Positions 1 to 9,828 of a stretch of 64,000 nt of DNA are shown piece by piece. The stretch comes from Pseudomonas cerasi (lineage in GTDB: Bacteria; Pseudomonadota; Gammaproteobacteria; Pseudomonadales; Pseudomonadaceae). Each line of letters begins with the position of its first letter. The stretch's first letter is position 1. The notes under the pieces are model-generated. The model ran no database searches, had not been told where the DNA came from, and was given only the letters and a program-made list of their open reading frames with translations. The position numbers and the translations under genes are program-made. The stretch spans positions 4,869,001 through 4,933,000 of the forward strand of contig NZ_LT222319.1 in assembly GCF_900074915.1 (NCBI RefSeq). Reading direction: 5' to 3'.

Positions 1-459
1 ACGATTGTTGTCCAGGTTAGTCACTTTGACATAGCTGGGCAGCGGCAGGGTCTTGTGCGCGGCACTCATGCCGTACAGGTCGTACACCTCGCCATTGGCG
101 GTGTTCTGGCCATGGAACTTGGTGCCGTACCAGGAGGCGGTGCCCGAAGCGACGTAACGCTTGGCATCGCTCATCGGGAAGTAGGTCTTGCCCAGCACGG
201 TGTACGGATTGGCCTTGTAGGCCCCGGTGTGCAGGGTCGGCGTTGCATCAGGGATACGCGAGACATCCACATCCCACCACGGCGCGCCGTCCTTGTGGGC
301 CCGGTTGATATCCAGCCCCGGCATCGAGCGCACGACTGCACCGCCTTTTGGCGACTGCGACGACGTTGTGCGTGACGGAGACGAGCAGCTGGCAACCAGC
401 ACTGCCAGGCCGGTCAGCGCCAGAAGCTTGAATGATTGAAGAATTGGCGATGCCCGCAT
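1..459 (-). CDS. rlpA: Septal ring lytic transglycosylase RlpA (partial, C-terminus beyond the left edge)
   Basis: About 153 N-terminal residues are visible. They begin with a lipoprotein signal ending in the lipobox VASC, followed by a Ser/Thr-rich linker and the start of the double-psi beta-barrel (GTASWYG, then FHGQNTANGE). This is the RlpA fold. In P. aeruginosa RlpA is an outer-membrane lipoprotein that cuts denuded glycan at the septum. The SPOR domain expected at the C-terminus lies outside the window. The ATG overlaps the mltB stop codon by one base (TAATG), so it is probably the last gene of the mrdA-rodA-mltB operon and translationally coupled to mltB. Confidence 0.9.
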   Translation of the reverse strand, partial: MRASPILQSFKLLALTGLAVLVASCSSPSRTTSSQSPKGGAVVRSMPGLDINRAHKDGAPWWDVDVSRIPDATPTLHTGAYKANPYTVLGKTYFPMSDAKRYVASGTASWYGTKFHGQNTANGEVYDLYGMSAAHKTLPLPSYVKVTNLDNNR

Positions 460-1466
460 TACTTGACGCCTCGAGCTTGAACCAACGATTCAGACAGCTG
501 ATATACGGCCATGGCGTACATCACACTGCGGTTATAACGGGTAATTGCATAAAAATTGTTCAAACCCAGCCAGTATTCAGGACCATTGTCGCCTTCCAGA
601 CGAAACGCCGTCACCGGCATATCGTCGCGCAGCGCATCATGACTCGCCCAGCCCAGCTGTCGCAACTCCCCGACCGACATTACCGGATCAAGCGCAGGGC
701 TCAACCCCTCGTCAACCCGGTCGCCACGCGCTGTGGCACGACTGACCACCGGCTGCCCGGCCACCCAGCCATGACGTTTGAAATAGCTGGCGACACTGCC
801 GATTGCATCGTCCGGGTCGGTCCAGATATTGATGTGGCCGTCGCCGTCGAAATCCACTGCATAGGCGCGGAAACTGCTCGGCATGAACTGCGGCAGCCCC
901 ATTGCCCCGGCATACGAGCCCTTGAGGGTCAGTGGATCGACCTGCTGCTCGCGAGCCAGCAGCAGAAACTCGCGCAACTCCTTGCGGAAAAACTGGGCGC
1001 GTGGCGGGTAATCGAAGCCAAGCGTCGACAGTGCGTCGATGACCCGATAGTTACCGGTATTGCGGCCGAAAAAGGTTTCTACACCAATGATCGACACGAT
1101 GATCTGCGCCGGCACGCCGTATTCCTGCTCGGCACGCGCCAGGGCCGCCTCATGCTGACGCCAGAAGTCGACACCGCGAGCAATGCGCGTGTCGGTGATG
1201 AACATCGGCCGATACTCTTTCCACTGCTTGACCCGTTCGGCCGGGCGGGAAATGGCATCGAGAATGGCCTGCTTGCGCTCGACCTCCCGAAACAGACTCA
1301 TCAACTGCTCACCGGCAAAACCATGATCGCGGGTCAGTTCACCGACGAATTCCGCCACCTGGGGCGAACCTTCATAGTCGCCCGCCAGTGCCTCTTGCAC
1401 CGAGCCAAGGATGCCCACCAGACCGACCACCGGAGCATATCGAGCCCAGTTACGCATTGCTTGCAT
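459..1466 (-). CDS. mltB: Membrane-bound lytic murein transglycosylase B
   Basis: 335 residues from the chosen ATG. An N-terminal hydrophobic signal (about residues 8-29) is followed by an Slt35-type transglycosylase domain with the motif IIGVETFFGRNTG; Glu130 is the expected catalytic acid. The enzyme cleaves the MurNAc-GlcNAc bond to give 1,6-anhydro-muropeptides. An upstream in-frame start at 1502 would overlap rodA, whereas the ATG at 1466 has AAGGTGA eight bases ahead and lies just after the rodA stop. No clear lipobox cysteine is seen, as in the soluble SltB1 type of P. aeruginosa, so sltB1 is an alternative name. Confidence 0.93.
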   Translation of the reverse strand: MQAMRNWARYAPVVGLVGILGSVQEALAGDYEGSPQVAEFVGELTRDHGFAGEQLMSLFREVERKQAILDAISRPAERVKQWKEYRPMFITDTRIARGVDFWRQHEAALARAEQEYGVPAQIIVSIIGVETFFGRNTGNYRVIDALSTLGFDYPPRAQFFRKELREFLLLAREQQVDPLTLKGSYAGAMGLPQFMPSSFRAYAVDFDGDGHINIWTDPDDAIGSVASYFKRHGWVAGQPVVSRATARGDRVDEGLSPALDPVMSVGELRQLGWASHDALRDDMPVTAFRLEGDNGPEYWLGLNNFYAITRYNRSVMYAMAVYQLSESLVQARGVK

Positions 1467-1483
1467 TGAATAGTTCACCTTAA

Positions 1484-2629
1484 TCAAACCTGAGCGATCC
1501 ATTTACGATGTGTATGGATCGACATCAAAACCCCAAACGCTGACAGTAGGGTCACGAGCGAAGTTCCGCCGTAGCTAATGAAGGGCAACGGCACCCCCAC
1601 CACTGGCAGCAGGCCACTGACCATACCGATGTTGACGAAAACGTAAACAAAAAACGTCATGGTCAACGCGCCAGCCAGCAGTTTGCCGAATAATGTCTGC
1701 GCCTGTGCAGTGATCACAAGCCCGCGACCGATCAGCAGCATATAGATGATCAGCAGCGCACAGATGCCTACCAGGCCGAATTCTTCACCCAGTACTGCAA
1801 TGATGAAGTCGGTATGGCTTTCCGGCAGAAAGTCGAGGTGCGACTGGGTGCCGAGCAGCCAGCCCTTGCCGAACACACCGCCCGAACCGATGGCAGCCTT
1901 TGATTGAATGATGTTCCAGCCGGTCCCCAGCGGATCGCTTTCGGGGTCCAGAAACGTCAGTACGCGCTGCTTCTGGTAGTCATGCATGAAGAAGAACCAC
2001 ATGGCCACCGCCGCCGGTACGGCCGCCGCCAATACGCTGATGATCCAGCGCCAGCGCAAACCGGCCATGAACAGCACAAAGGCACCCGAGGCCAGAATCA
2101 GCAGCGACGTCCCCAGGTCAGGCTGGCGAACGATCAGAATGAACGGCACACCGACCAGGGCGAGACTGACCGCCACATGCTTCAAATGCGGGGGCAGCGT
2201 GCGCTTGGACAGGTACCAGGCGATGGTCGCCGGCATGATGATCTTGAGAAACTCCGAAGGCTGGAAGCGGATCACCCCGGGAATGTTGATCCAGCGCGTC
2301 GCGCCCATGGCGTTGTGGCCCATGACATCCACCACTACCAGCAGCAGGACACCGATGACATACAGTACCGGCACCCAGCGCGCCATGAAGCGCGGCTCCA
2401 GCTGGGCGATCACCACCATCGCCACCAGACCGATACCGAACGAACTGGCCTGCTTGATCAGCAGATCCCAGTTCTTGCCGCTAGCCGAATACAGCACGAA
2501 CAGGCTGCCCGCCGCCAGCGTCAGCAGCAGGATCAGCAATGGACCATCGATATGAATGCGCTGCAGAAAGGTAGCGCGGCGACGCATCACGTCTTCACTG
2601 GACAGGATGCGGTCGAAATTACTCTTCAC
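1484..2629 (-). CDS. rodA: Peptidoglycan glycosyltransferase RodA (SEDS family)
   Basis: 381 residues, highly hydrophobic with about ten predicted membrane helices. The C-terminal part carries the SEDS-family sequence GLLPVVGVPLPFISYGGTS. RodA polymerises lipid II into glycan strands for side-wall elongation and works in complex with PBP2, whose gene lies immediately upstream. The start overlaps the mrdA end by 11 bases, indicating co-translation. An internal methionine (MRRRATF, 14 residues in) is another possible start, close to the first residues of many RodA proteins. Confidence 0.95.
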   Translation of the reverse strand: MKSNFDRILSSEDVMRRRATFLQRIHIDGPLLILLLTLAAGSLFVLYSASGKNWDLLIKQASSFGIGLVAMVVIAQLEPRFMARWVPVLYVIGVLLLVVVDVMGHNAMGATRWINIPGVIRFQPSEFLKIIMPATIAWYLSKRTLPPHLKHVAVSLALVGVPFILIVRQPDLGTSLLILASGAFVLFMAGLRWRWIISVLAAAVPAAVAMWFFFMHDYQKQRVLTFLDPESDPLGTGWNIIQSKAAIGSGGVFGKGWLLGTQSHLDFLPESHTDFIIAVLGEEFGLVGICALLIIYMLLIGRGLVITAQAQTLFGKLLAGALTMTFFVYVFVNIGMVSGLLPVVGVPLPFISYGGTSLVTLLSAFGVLMSIHTHRKWIAQV

Positions 2630-4514
2630 GGGCCGCAGCCTCCAGATTCAGGGAACCGGCGTACTCGGGTTTGAGATGGCCGTTTTCGTCGAGCAGCCAG
2701 GCGTCCAGGACCTGACGCACGACGGGTGCAGCAACGCCGGAACCGGATTCGCCGTTCTCGACCATCACTGCAACAACGATTTTCGGGTTGTCGGCCGGGG
2801 CGAAGCCGACGAACAAGGCGTGGTCGCGATGACGTTCCTGCACCTTGGTGCGGTCGTATTTCTCGCCCTGCTTGATGGCCACCACCTGGGCCGTACCACT
2901 CTTGCCGGCGATCCGGTACTGCGCACCGATGGCGGCCTTGCGCGCCGTACCGCGCGCGCCGTGCATCACTTCCTGCATGCCGTGGTTGACGCGCTCCCAG
3001 TTGGCCGGATCGCGCAGCACGATGTTCGGCATCGGGTTTTCATCCACAGGCGCCTTGCCTTCAATGGTTCTGGCCAGATGCGGACGGTTCCACACCCCCT
3101 TGTTGGCCACCAGCGCGGTCGCCTGGGCCAGTTGCAACGGCGTTGCCTGCATGTAGCCCTGACCGATCCCGAGGATCAGCGTCTCGCCGGGGAACCAAGC
3201 CTGACGACGCGTGGCGCGCTTCCATTCACGGGAAGGCATCAGGCCGGGAGATTCTTCGAACATGTCCAGCGAGACCTTCTGCCCGATACCGAACTTGTTC
3301 ATATAGGCAGCGAGCCGATCAATGCCCACCTTGTGCGCCAGATCGTAGAAGTACGTATCATTTGAACGCATGATCGCCGTGTCCAGATCAACCCAACCGT
3401 CGCCGGTGCGGTTCCAGTTGCGGTACTTGTGATCGTAATTGGGCAATTGGTAATAGCCCGGATCAAATACCCGCGAGCCAGGCGTCACCGCACCGGTATC
3501 CAGCCCGGCAATCGCCACCGCAGGCTTGATGGTCGAGCCCGGCGGGTAAAGCCCTCGCAGGATGCGGTTGAACAGCGGCCGGTCGATGGAATCGCGCAGT
3601 TCGGCATAGGCCTTGAAGCTGATGCCGGTGACAAACAGGTTCGGATCGAAGCTCGGCGCACTGACCATCGCCAGCACTTCACCGGTAGCCGGATCCAGTG
3701 CGACGACCGCGCCACGACGACCGCCCAGCGCGGCTTCGGCAGCCTCCTGAAGGTTGATGTCCAGGCTCAGGACGATGTCCTTGCCGGGGATCGGGTCGGT
3801 GCGCTTGAGCACACGCAGTACGCGACCACGGGCGTTGGTCTCGACCTCTTCGTAGCCGACCTGACCATGCAGCTCGGGCTCGTAAAAGCGCTCGATACCG
3901 GTCTTGCCGATGTGGTGCGTGCCGCTGTAATTGATCGGGTCGAGGCTCTTGAGCTCTTTCTCGTTGATCCGTCCCATGTAGCCGACCGAGTGGGCAAAGT
4001 GCGGCCCTTGCGGATAATGCCTGACCAGTTGCGCAACCACTTCGACGCCCGGCAGGCGGAACTGGTTAACGGCGATCAGGGCGATCTGCTCTTCGCTCAG
4101 CTCGAACAGGATGGGCACCGGCTCGAACGGCCGACGCCCCTGCTTCATGCGCTTTTCGAAGATGATGCGATCGTCAGGGGTGAGCTGCAGGATCTCGACA
4201 ATGGTGTCGAGCACGCTGGACCACTCGCCTGCGCGTTCACGGGTCATGCTGAGACTGAAACTGGGCCGGTTATCGGCGACCACAACGCCATTGCGATCGT
4301 AGATCAGCCCACGGCTGGGTGGAATCGGCTGAACGTGAACGCGGTTGTTTTCCGAAAGCGTGGAGTGATACTCGTACTGGATGACCTGCAGGTAATACAA
4401 CCGGGCAATCAGCACGCACACCAGCAACACCACCGCCACGGCACCGAACACGACCCTGCCGCGCACCAGGCGTGCGTCCTTTTCGTGGTCTTTGAGGCGG
4501 ATCGGTTGAGACAT
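2619..4514 (-). CDS. mrdA: Penicillin-binding protein 2 (elongation transpeptidase)
   Basis: 631 residues, the usual PBP2 length. There is one N-terminal membrane anchor (about residues 20-45), then the PBP dimer domain, then a transpeptidase domain with all three motifs: STIK with Ser327 as the acylated nucleophile, SND, and KSGT. It cross-links peptidoglycan in the periplasm during rod elongation and activates RodA. The N-terminal MSQPIRLKDHEKDARL is typical of pseudomonads. It is followed by rodA and mltB on the same strand. Confidence 0.96.
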   Translation of the reverse strand: MSQPIRLKDHEKDARLVRGRVVFGAVAVVLLVCVLIARLYYLQVIQYEYHSTLSENNRVHVQPIPPSRGLIYDRNGVVVADNRPSFSLSMTRERAGEWSSVLDTIVEILQLTPDDRIIFEKRMKQGRRPFEPVPILFELSEEQIALIAVNQFRLPGVEVVAQLVRHYPQGPHFAHSVGYMGRINEKELKSLDPINYSGTHHIGKTGIERFYEPELHGQVGYEEVETNARGRVLRVLKRTDPIPGKDIVLSLDINLQEAAEAALGGRRGAVVALDPATGEVLAMVSAPSFDPNLFVTGISFKAYAELRDSIDRPLFNRILRGLYPPGSTIKPAVAIAGLDTGAVTPGSRVFDPGYYQLPNYDHKYRNWNRTGDGWVDLDTAIMRSNDTYFYDLAHKVGIDRLAAYMNKFGIGQKVSLDMFEESPGLMPSREWKRATRRQAWFPGETLILGIGQGYMQATPLQLAQATALVANKGVWNRPHLARTIEGKAPVDENPMPNIVLRDPANWERVNHGMQEVMHGARGTARKAAIGAQYRIAGKSGTAQVVAIKQGEKYDRTKVQERHRDHALFVGFAPADNPKIVVAVMVENGESGSGVAAPVVRQVLDAWLLDENGHLKPEYAGSLNLEAAAREE

Positions 4515-4542
4515 TTAGGCCGTATTCACAGTAAAGACGATG

Positions 4543-5010
4543 CTACTTGTGATAAGGGTGCCCGGACAGGACCGTCCAGGCGCGATACATCTGCTCGCCG
4601 ATCAGGATGCGCACCAACGGGTGCGGCAGGGTCAGCGGCGACAGAGACCAGCGTTGTTCACTGCGGGCACAGACTTCAGGTGCCAGCCCCTCGGGGCCGC
4701 CGACCATCAGGTTGACCGTGCGTGCATCGAGACGCCAGCGATCGAGTTCGACCGCCAACTGTTCGGTGCTCCACGGTTTGCCATGCACTTCCAGCGTGAC
4801 AATCCGCTCGCCCGGCTGCACTTTTGCCAGCATCGCCTCGCCTTCCTGACGGATAAAGCGTGCGACGTCGGCGTTTTTGCCCCGGGTATTGAGCGGAATT
4901 TCCACCAGTTCCAGCGCAAGCTCGGAGGGCATCCGCTTGGCATACTCGTGCCAACCTTCTTCCACCCACTTGGGCATGCGCGAACCCACAGCGATCAGAC
5001 GCAGACGCAC
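4543..5010 (-). CDS. rlmH: 23S rRNA (pseudouridine1915-N3)-methyltransferase
   Basis: 155 residues, the normal RlmH length. The SPOUT knot region is visible as VGGPEGLAP followed by LSPLTLPHPLVRILIGEQ, and the C-terminus GHPYHK matches the family. It methylates pseudouridine 1915 in helix 69 of 23S rRNA, using SAM, in the assembled ribosome. It sits 9 bases after rsfS and 28 bases before mrdA, the conserved gammaproteobacterial order. Confidence 0.96.
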   Translation of the reverse strand: MRLRLIAVGSRMPKWVEEGWHEYAKRMPSELALELVEIPLNTRGKNADVARFIRQEGEAMLAKVQPGERIVTLEVHGKPWSTEQLAVELDRWRLDARTVNLMVGGPEGLAPEVCARSEQRWSLSPLTLPHPLVRILIGEQMYRAWTVLSGHPYHK

Positions 5011-5019
5011 ATCAAAGCC

Positions 5020-5406
5020 TTATTCGTTGCCTGGTGTGTGGTGCGCAGCGCTGGCAGCACGGCTTTGCTCTGCACCCTGCCACAAGCGCTCAAGGTCGTA
5101 GAACTGGCGTGCGGCAGCGGTCATCACGTGGACGATCACATCACCAAGGTCCAGCAGGACCCAGTCGCTGTCGCCCTTGCCTTCTTCGCTCAGGGACTTC
5201 AGGCCGGCAGCCTTGACCTTGTCACGGACGTTATCGACCAGTGCGTTCAACTGACGGTTGGACGTACCGGTGCAGATCAGCATGTAGTCGGCGATGCTGG
5301 TCTTGTCGCGCACGTCGATGGTCAGGATGTCTGCACCCTTGACCTCTTCAAGGGCTGCAATCGCAACATTGATGACTTCTTCACTGCTCATTTTTTGCTT
5401 TGTCAT
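5020..5406 (-). CDS. rsfS: Ribosomal silencing factor RsfS
   Basis: 128 residues, DUF143/RsfS family. Core sequences include DYMLICTGTSNRQLNALVD and WVLLDLGDVIVHVM. RsfS binds L14 on the 50S subunit and blocks joining to 30S when nutrients are low. The C-terminal tail after about residue 112 is low-complexity and variable. A second Met five residues in (MSSEEV) could be the real start; neither has a clear Shine-Dalgarno. It lies between nadD and rlmH, as in other pseudomonads. Confidence 0.94.
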   Translation of the reverse strand: MTKQKMSSEEVINVAIAALEEVKGADILTIDVRDKTSIADYMLICTGTSNRQLNALVDNVRDKVKAAGLKSLSEEGKGDSDWVLLDLGDVIVHVMTAAARQFYDLERLWQGAEQSRAASAAHHTPGNE

Positions 5407-5466
5407 ATAAAACTCATTCAGCTCGTATGTGTGGGACCGTCCAGACGCTTGTCGATCAAAGCAGTT

Positions 5467-6135
5467 TCAGGACGACCCATCAGTGTTCGGCGCGCGGTAA
5501 AGTCCGCGTGCATCGATATAGGCCAGTACCGCGTCTGGCACCAGAAAACGTACCGACTTACCGCTGGCCAGCAGTTGACGGATCTGGGTGGCAGACACCG
5601 ATAAAGGCGTCTGCCAGACGAATGTAATCTGTCCACCCGGCCCTTTCAGGGCCTTGGGATCGCTGACTGCGCGGGCCGCCAGCAGATTGCGCATGGCATC
5701 CGGCGACTCGCTGTCCGCATCCGGGCGTTGCAGCACCACGATATGGCAGTGCTCCAGCAGTTCTTCCCATCTGTGCCAGGTCGGCAGCCCGCAAAAGGCA
5801 TCCCAACCGAGCAACAGGAACAACTGGTCCCGAGGCGCCAGTTCGGCGCGCATCGATTCCAGTGTGTCGAGGGTGTACGACGGTTTGTCACGCTTCAGTT
5901 CACGGTCATCCACCGTCAGGGGCGACACACCCGCAACGGCGCTTTGAACCATCGCCAGACGATCCTCTGCGGTGACGCTCGGCATGTCACGATGCGGAGG
6001 CCTGGCGCTGGGCGTCAGGCGCAACTCATCGAGTTCCAGCAATTCGGCCACTTCGAGCGCACCGCGCAAATGACCGATATGAACCGGGTCGAACGTGCCC
6101 CCAAGCATGCCGATACGTCTGGGCAGCGCGGTCAT
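5467..6135 (-). CDS. nadD: Nicotinate-nucleotide adenylyltransferase
   Basis: 222 residues from the ATG at 6135. The nucleotidyltransferase motif [11 protein letters not shown] is at the N-terminus and SVSATQIR near the C-terminus binds ATP phosphates. It converts nicotinate mononucleotide and ATP to deamido-NAD in NAD synthesis. A GTG at 6177 would add 14 residues and overlap proA by 29 bases. I chose 6135 because it avoids the overlap and gives an N-terminus close to known NadD proteins, although no strong ribosome site precedes either. Confidence 0.94.
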
Positions 6136-6148
6136 GGGGCTATTCAAG

Positions 6149-7414
6149 TCAGGCTTGTCCGCGCAATTGGCCGTCACCGATCACGATGTACTTCTCGCAG
6201 GTCAGACCTTCAAGACCGACAGGACCGCGGGCGTGCAGCTTATCAGTAGAAATGCCGATCTCGGCACCCAGGCCGTATTCGAACCCGTCAGCGAAGCAGG
6301 TCGGCGCGTTGACCATGACCGAACTGGAATCGACCTCGGTCATGAATCGGCGCACCTGACTCTGGTGGTCCGAGACGATGGCGTCGCTGTGATGCGAGCC
6401 GTAGTGGTTGATGTGCTCGATGGCTTCATCCAGACCGGAGACGACGCGAATCGACAGAATCGCCGCCAGGTACTCGGTGTGCCAGTCGTCCTCGGTGGCC
6501 GGGATCACGTCGATCAAGTCACGGGTACGCTCGCAACCGCGCAACTCGACGCCCTTCTCGCGAAACTGCGCGGCCATCGAAGGCAGAAAGTCGGCGGCAA
6601 TGGTCTGATCGACCAGCAGGGTTTCCATCGCGCCGCAGATCCCGTAACGGTAGGTCTTGGCGTTGAAGGCGATCTTCTGCGCCTTGGCCAGATCGGCGTG
6701 GGCGCTGACATACACATGGCAGATGCCATCCAGATGCTTGATGACCGGAACACGCGCGTCGCGACTGACGCGTTCGATCAAACCCTTGCCGCCGCGCGGC
6801 ACGATGACGTCCACGTACTCGGGCATGGTGATCAGCGCGCCAACCGCCGCACGGTCGGTGGTTTCGACCACCTGCACGACAGCAGCGGGCAGCCCGGCCT
6901 CGGCCAGACCGCGTTCGATGCAGGCCGCGATGGCGCGATTGGAATGAATGGCTTCGGAACCACCGCGAAGGATGGTTGCGTTTCCGGACTTCAGACACAG
7001 ACTGGCAGCATCGATGGTCACGTTCGGACGTGACTCGTAGATGATTCCGACAACACCCAGCGGCACGCGCATCTTGCCGACCTGAATACCCGAAGGCCGA
7101 TAGCTCATGTCGCGGATCGCACCGACCGGGTCTGCAAGCGCTGCAACCTGACGCAACCCGACGATCATGCTGTCGATCCGGGCGGGGGTCAGCGCCAGAC
7201 GCTCGAGCATGGCCGGCTCGAGCCCGTTCGCCTGACCATTGGCCAGGTCCAGCGCATTGGCGGCAGACAGCTCGGCGCGGGCTTCGTCCAGAGCGGCGGC
7301 AGTGGCCTGCAGGGCGCAGTTCTTCTGCACAGTGCTGGCACGACCGATCACTCGCGAAGCTTCGCGGGCGGCGCGACCCAGGCGGGTCATGTAGTCAAGA
7401 ACGGACTCAGTCAT
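6149..7414 (-). CDS. proA: Gamma-glutamyl phosphate reductase
   Basis: 421 residues from [13 protein letters not shown], the usual ProA length. The aldehyde-dehydrogenase-like fold is recognisable from [26 protein letters not shown] and the C-terminal GPVGLEGLT. It reduces gamma-glutamyl phosphate with NADPH to glutamate semialdehyde, the second step of proline synthesis. An in-frame extension to 7501 lacks family similarity, so the ATG at 7414 is preferred. It appears to be the first gene of the minus-strand cluster that runs to rlpA. Confidence 0.96.
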
Positions 7415-7699
7415 TGGTCTCAGAGGTCTTGGCAAAGAGGAAAGCGGCTGATTATAGCTGTCGTGCCGTCCGAACGACAGCGCAGACAGGCGGATGGTCA
7501 ATATCAGTGCGCAGATTTTTCGCCACAGTGACGGGTGTTGCCGGCGGCAATGCGCAGACAGGCATCACGCACGGGCCTAACGACATGTCATGCGTCGGTC
7601 ACGTTCAGAAACAACAAAGTGCCTAATCCAGACACATTCAGCTGCAATTAAAGTTGCGCTTGTTATCATCGGGCTCTTTCCCAATGTACCCGTCTGATT

Positions 7700-8371
7700 A
7701 TGCCCACAGCCCTACCCGACCACTTCTTTCACCGCGATGCCCAGTTGCTGGCGCGCGATCTGCTGGGCAAGGTCATCCGTCACAAGGCAGGCGATCTGTG
7801 GCTGGCCGCGCGGATCATCGAAACCGAGGCTTACTACTGCGCCGAAAAGGGCAGTCATGCCTCGCTGGGCTATACCGAGAAACGCAAGGCGCTGTTTCTC
7901 GACGGCGGCCACATCTATATGTACTACGCGCGCGGCGGAGATTCGTTGAATTTCAGCGCCGAAGGGCCGGGCAATGCCGTACTGATCAAGTCGGCATTTC
8001 CCTGGACCGACGCGACCAGCGACGAAAACGCGTTGGCGCAGATGCAGTTGAACAACCCCGACGCCAGCGGTGCGATGCGCCCGGCGCAACGACTGTGCGC
8101 TGGCCAGACGCTGCTGTGCAAGGCGCTCGGCCTGAAAGTCCCAGTGTGGGACGCCAAGCGCTTCGACCCGCAGAGGTTACTGGTCGAGGACGTCGGTCAG
8201 ACACCCGAACGCGTTATCCAGACCACCCGACTGGGCATTCCTGCCGGTCGCGATGAGCACCTGATGTATCGCTTCGTGGATGCCGGTTACGCCCGTTTCT
8301 GTACACGGAACCCCCTCAGACGCGGTCAGGTCGAAGGCCGCGACTACCTATTTCTCGATCAAGGAAACTGA
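7700..8371 (+). CDS. mpg: DNA-3-methyladenine glycosylase (AAG/MPG family)
   Basis: 223 residues, AAG-type fold. The motif RIIETEAYY carries the expected catalytic Glu, followed by GSHASLGYTEKR and the DNA-intercalating region HIYMYYARGG. It excises 3-methyladenine and other alkylated purines from DNA. The region after YMYYARGG differs from the classical YGMHxCxN sequence, as in a pseudomonad subfamily I recall. The start ATG has only a weak ribosome site. It is followed at 3 bases by the DedA-PAP2 gene, so the two are probably co-transcribed. The neighbourhood matches PA4010-PA4011. Confidence 0.88.
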   Translation: MPTALPDHFFHRDAQLLARDLLGKVIRHKAGDLWLAARIIETEAYYCAEKGSHASLGYTEKRKALFLDGGHIYMYYARGGDSLNFSAEGPGNAVLIKSAFPWTDATSDENALAQMQLNNPDASGAMRPAQRLCAGQTLLCKALGLKVPVWDAKRFDPQRLLVEDVGQTPERVIQTTRLGIPAGRDEHLMYRFVDAGYARFCTRNPLRRGQVEGRDYLFLDQGN

Positions 8372-8374
8372 CCG

Positions 8375-9691
8375 ATGGGCGATCTGCTCAATGGAATGAC
8401 CGGCTGGCTGACCGCAAATCCTTCCTGGGTGGCTGTCGCGATCTTTTTGGTGGCCTTCACTGAATGCGTCGCGATCGTCGGGATCGTCGTGCCGGGCACG
8501 GTCATCATGTTTGCCATCGCCGCCTTGGCGGGCAGCGGCATACTGCCGTTGAGCGAAGTGCTGTTACTGGGTTTTCTCGGCGGGCTGCTGGGTGACGCGG
8601 TGTCGTACTTCATAGGCCGGCGCTTTCATCAGAATATCCGTCAGTTGCCCGGCTTGCGCACGCACCCGGAGTGGATGGAAGGTGCGGAAAAATACTTCCA
8701 CCGTTACGGCATTGCCAGTTTGCTGGTCGGACGTTTCATCGGTCCGCTGCGCCCGATGCTGCCGATGATCGCCGGTATGTGCGACATGCCACTGCCGCGC
8801 TTCGTGACGGTCAGCGCGCTGGCGGCGGCCGGCTGGTCGATTGCCTACCTGATGCCGGGCTGGGCAGCCGGCGCGGCCATTCGCCTGCCACTGCCGGAAG
8901 GCTTCTGGCCCGAAGCGGCCGTGGTCGGCGGCAGCCTGGCCGTGCTGTTCGGGCTGAGCATCCAGAGCAGTATTCGCCAGAAACGCTACGCAACCCGATT
9001 GATTTCCGCGCTCAGCCTGGTGCTGGTCGCGGCGCTGTTCTTCGGCTTTCCCTTGCTGGCCGACTTCGACAACGGCCTGATGACGCTCATCCAGGAACAC
9101 CGCAGCGAAGCCACGCAACACATCGTAGTCTTCGTCACCAGCATCGGCGATTTCAGGGCGCAGTTGCTGGCCGCCAGCCTGCTGATCATCGTGCTGGCGG
9201 TTGCCAGGCAATGGCGCCACGCAGCCTTTGCCCTGACCGCCACACTGGGCACCGCGATCGCCAACGGCGTCCTGAAAACGTTTTTCGCCCGCGCTCGCCC
9301 GGAGGTGCTGTTAGAGCCGCTGACGACGTACAGCATGCCCAGCGGCCACAGCTCGGCAGCCTTTGCGCTGTTCATGACCCTGGCAGTGCTGGCCGGACGC
9401 GGCCAACCCGTGCGCCTGCGCCTGACCTGGATGCTGGTCGCCGGTATTCCGGCCCTGGCAATCGCGCTGTCGAGGGTTTACCTGGGCGTGCATTGGCCCA
9501 CCGACATTCTCGCCGGCATGCTTCTGGCGTTCTGCGTCTGTGCCGCCAGCCTGGCGTTCATCCAACGCAAGGACCCCTTGCCGGCCATGTCGGTGCGCGT
9601 CTGGTGGCTCGTTGTGCCAGCCATGACCGCACTGCTGGGTATCTTCGCCGTTCGTGCCCTGTCGCATGGGGTGCTGCGTTACCAGTATTGA
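8375..9691 (+). CDS. DedA-family / PAP2 phosphatase fusion membrane protein
   Basis: 438 residues. Residues 1 to about 200 are a DedA (SNARE-associated) membrane domain with ECVAIVGIVVPG and FLGGLLGDAVSYFIGR. The C-terminal half is a PAP2 acid phosphatase with all three motifs: KTFFARARP near residue 300, PSGHSS near 322 and SRVYLGVHWPTD near 366. The DedA part suggests lipid translocation; the PAP2 part probably dephosphorylates a lipid phosphate such as undecaprenyl pyrophosphate or phosphatidic acid at the periplasmic face. The exact substrate is unknown. It is 3 bases downstream of the glycosylase gene. Confidence 0.9.
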   Translation: MGDLLNGMTGWLTANPSWVAVAIFLVAFTECVAIVGIVVPGTVIMFAIAALAGSGILPLSEVLLLGFLGGLLGDAVSYFIGRRFHQNIRQLPGLRTHPEWMEGAEKYFHRYGIASLLVGRFIGPLRPMLPMIAGMCDMPLPRFVTVSALAAAGWSIAYLMPGWAAGAAIRLPLPEGFWPEAAVVGGSLAVLFGLSIQSSIRQKRYATRLISALSLVLVAALFFGFPLLADFDNGLMTLIQEHRSEATQHIVVFVTSIGDFRAQLLAASLLIIVLAVARQWRHAAFALTATLGTAIANGVLKTFFARARPEVLLEPLTTYSMPSGHSSAAFALFMTLAVLAGRGQPVRLRLTWMLVAGIPALAIALSRVYLGVHWPTDILAGMLLAFCVCAASLAFIQRKDPLPAMSVRVWWLVVPAMTALLGIFAVRALSHGVLRYQY

Positions 9692-9828
9692 TCGACAGCA
9701 CTGATCGCGCCCGCCCATGACGGGTGCGACACTTCTCAAGTCTGGCACCTTGCCAGTGCTCTTTCGGGGCGTTGACTACACTCTCCAGTGACAGATGAGT
9801 GTGCAACGGCGTGATCGAAGGAGTGTTG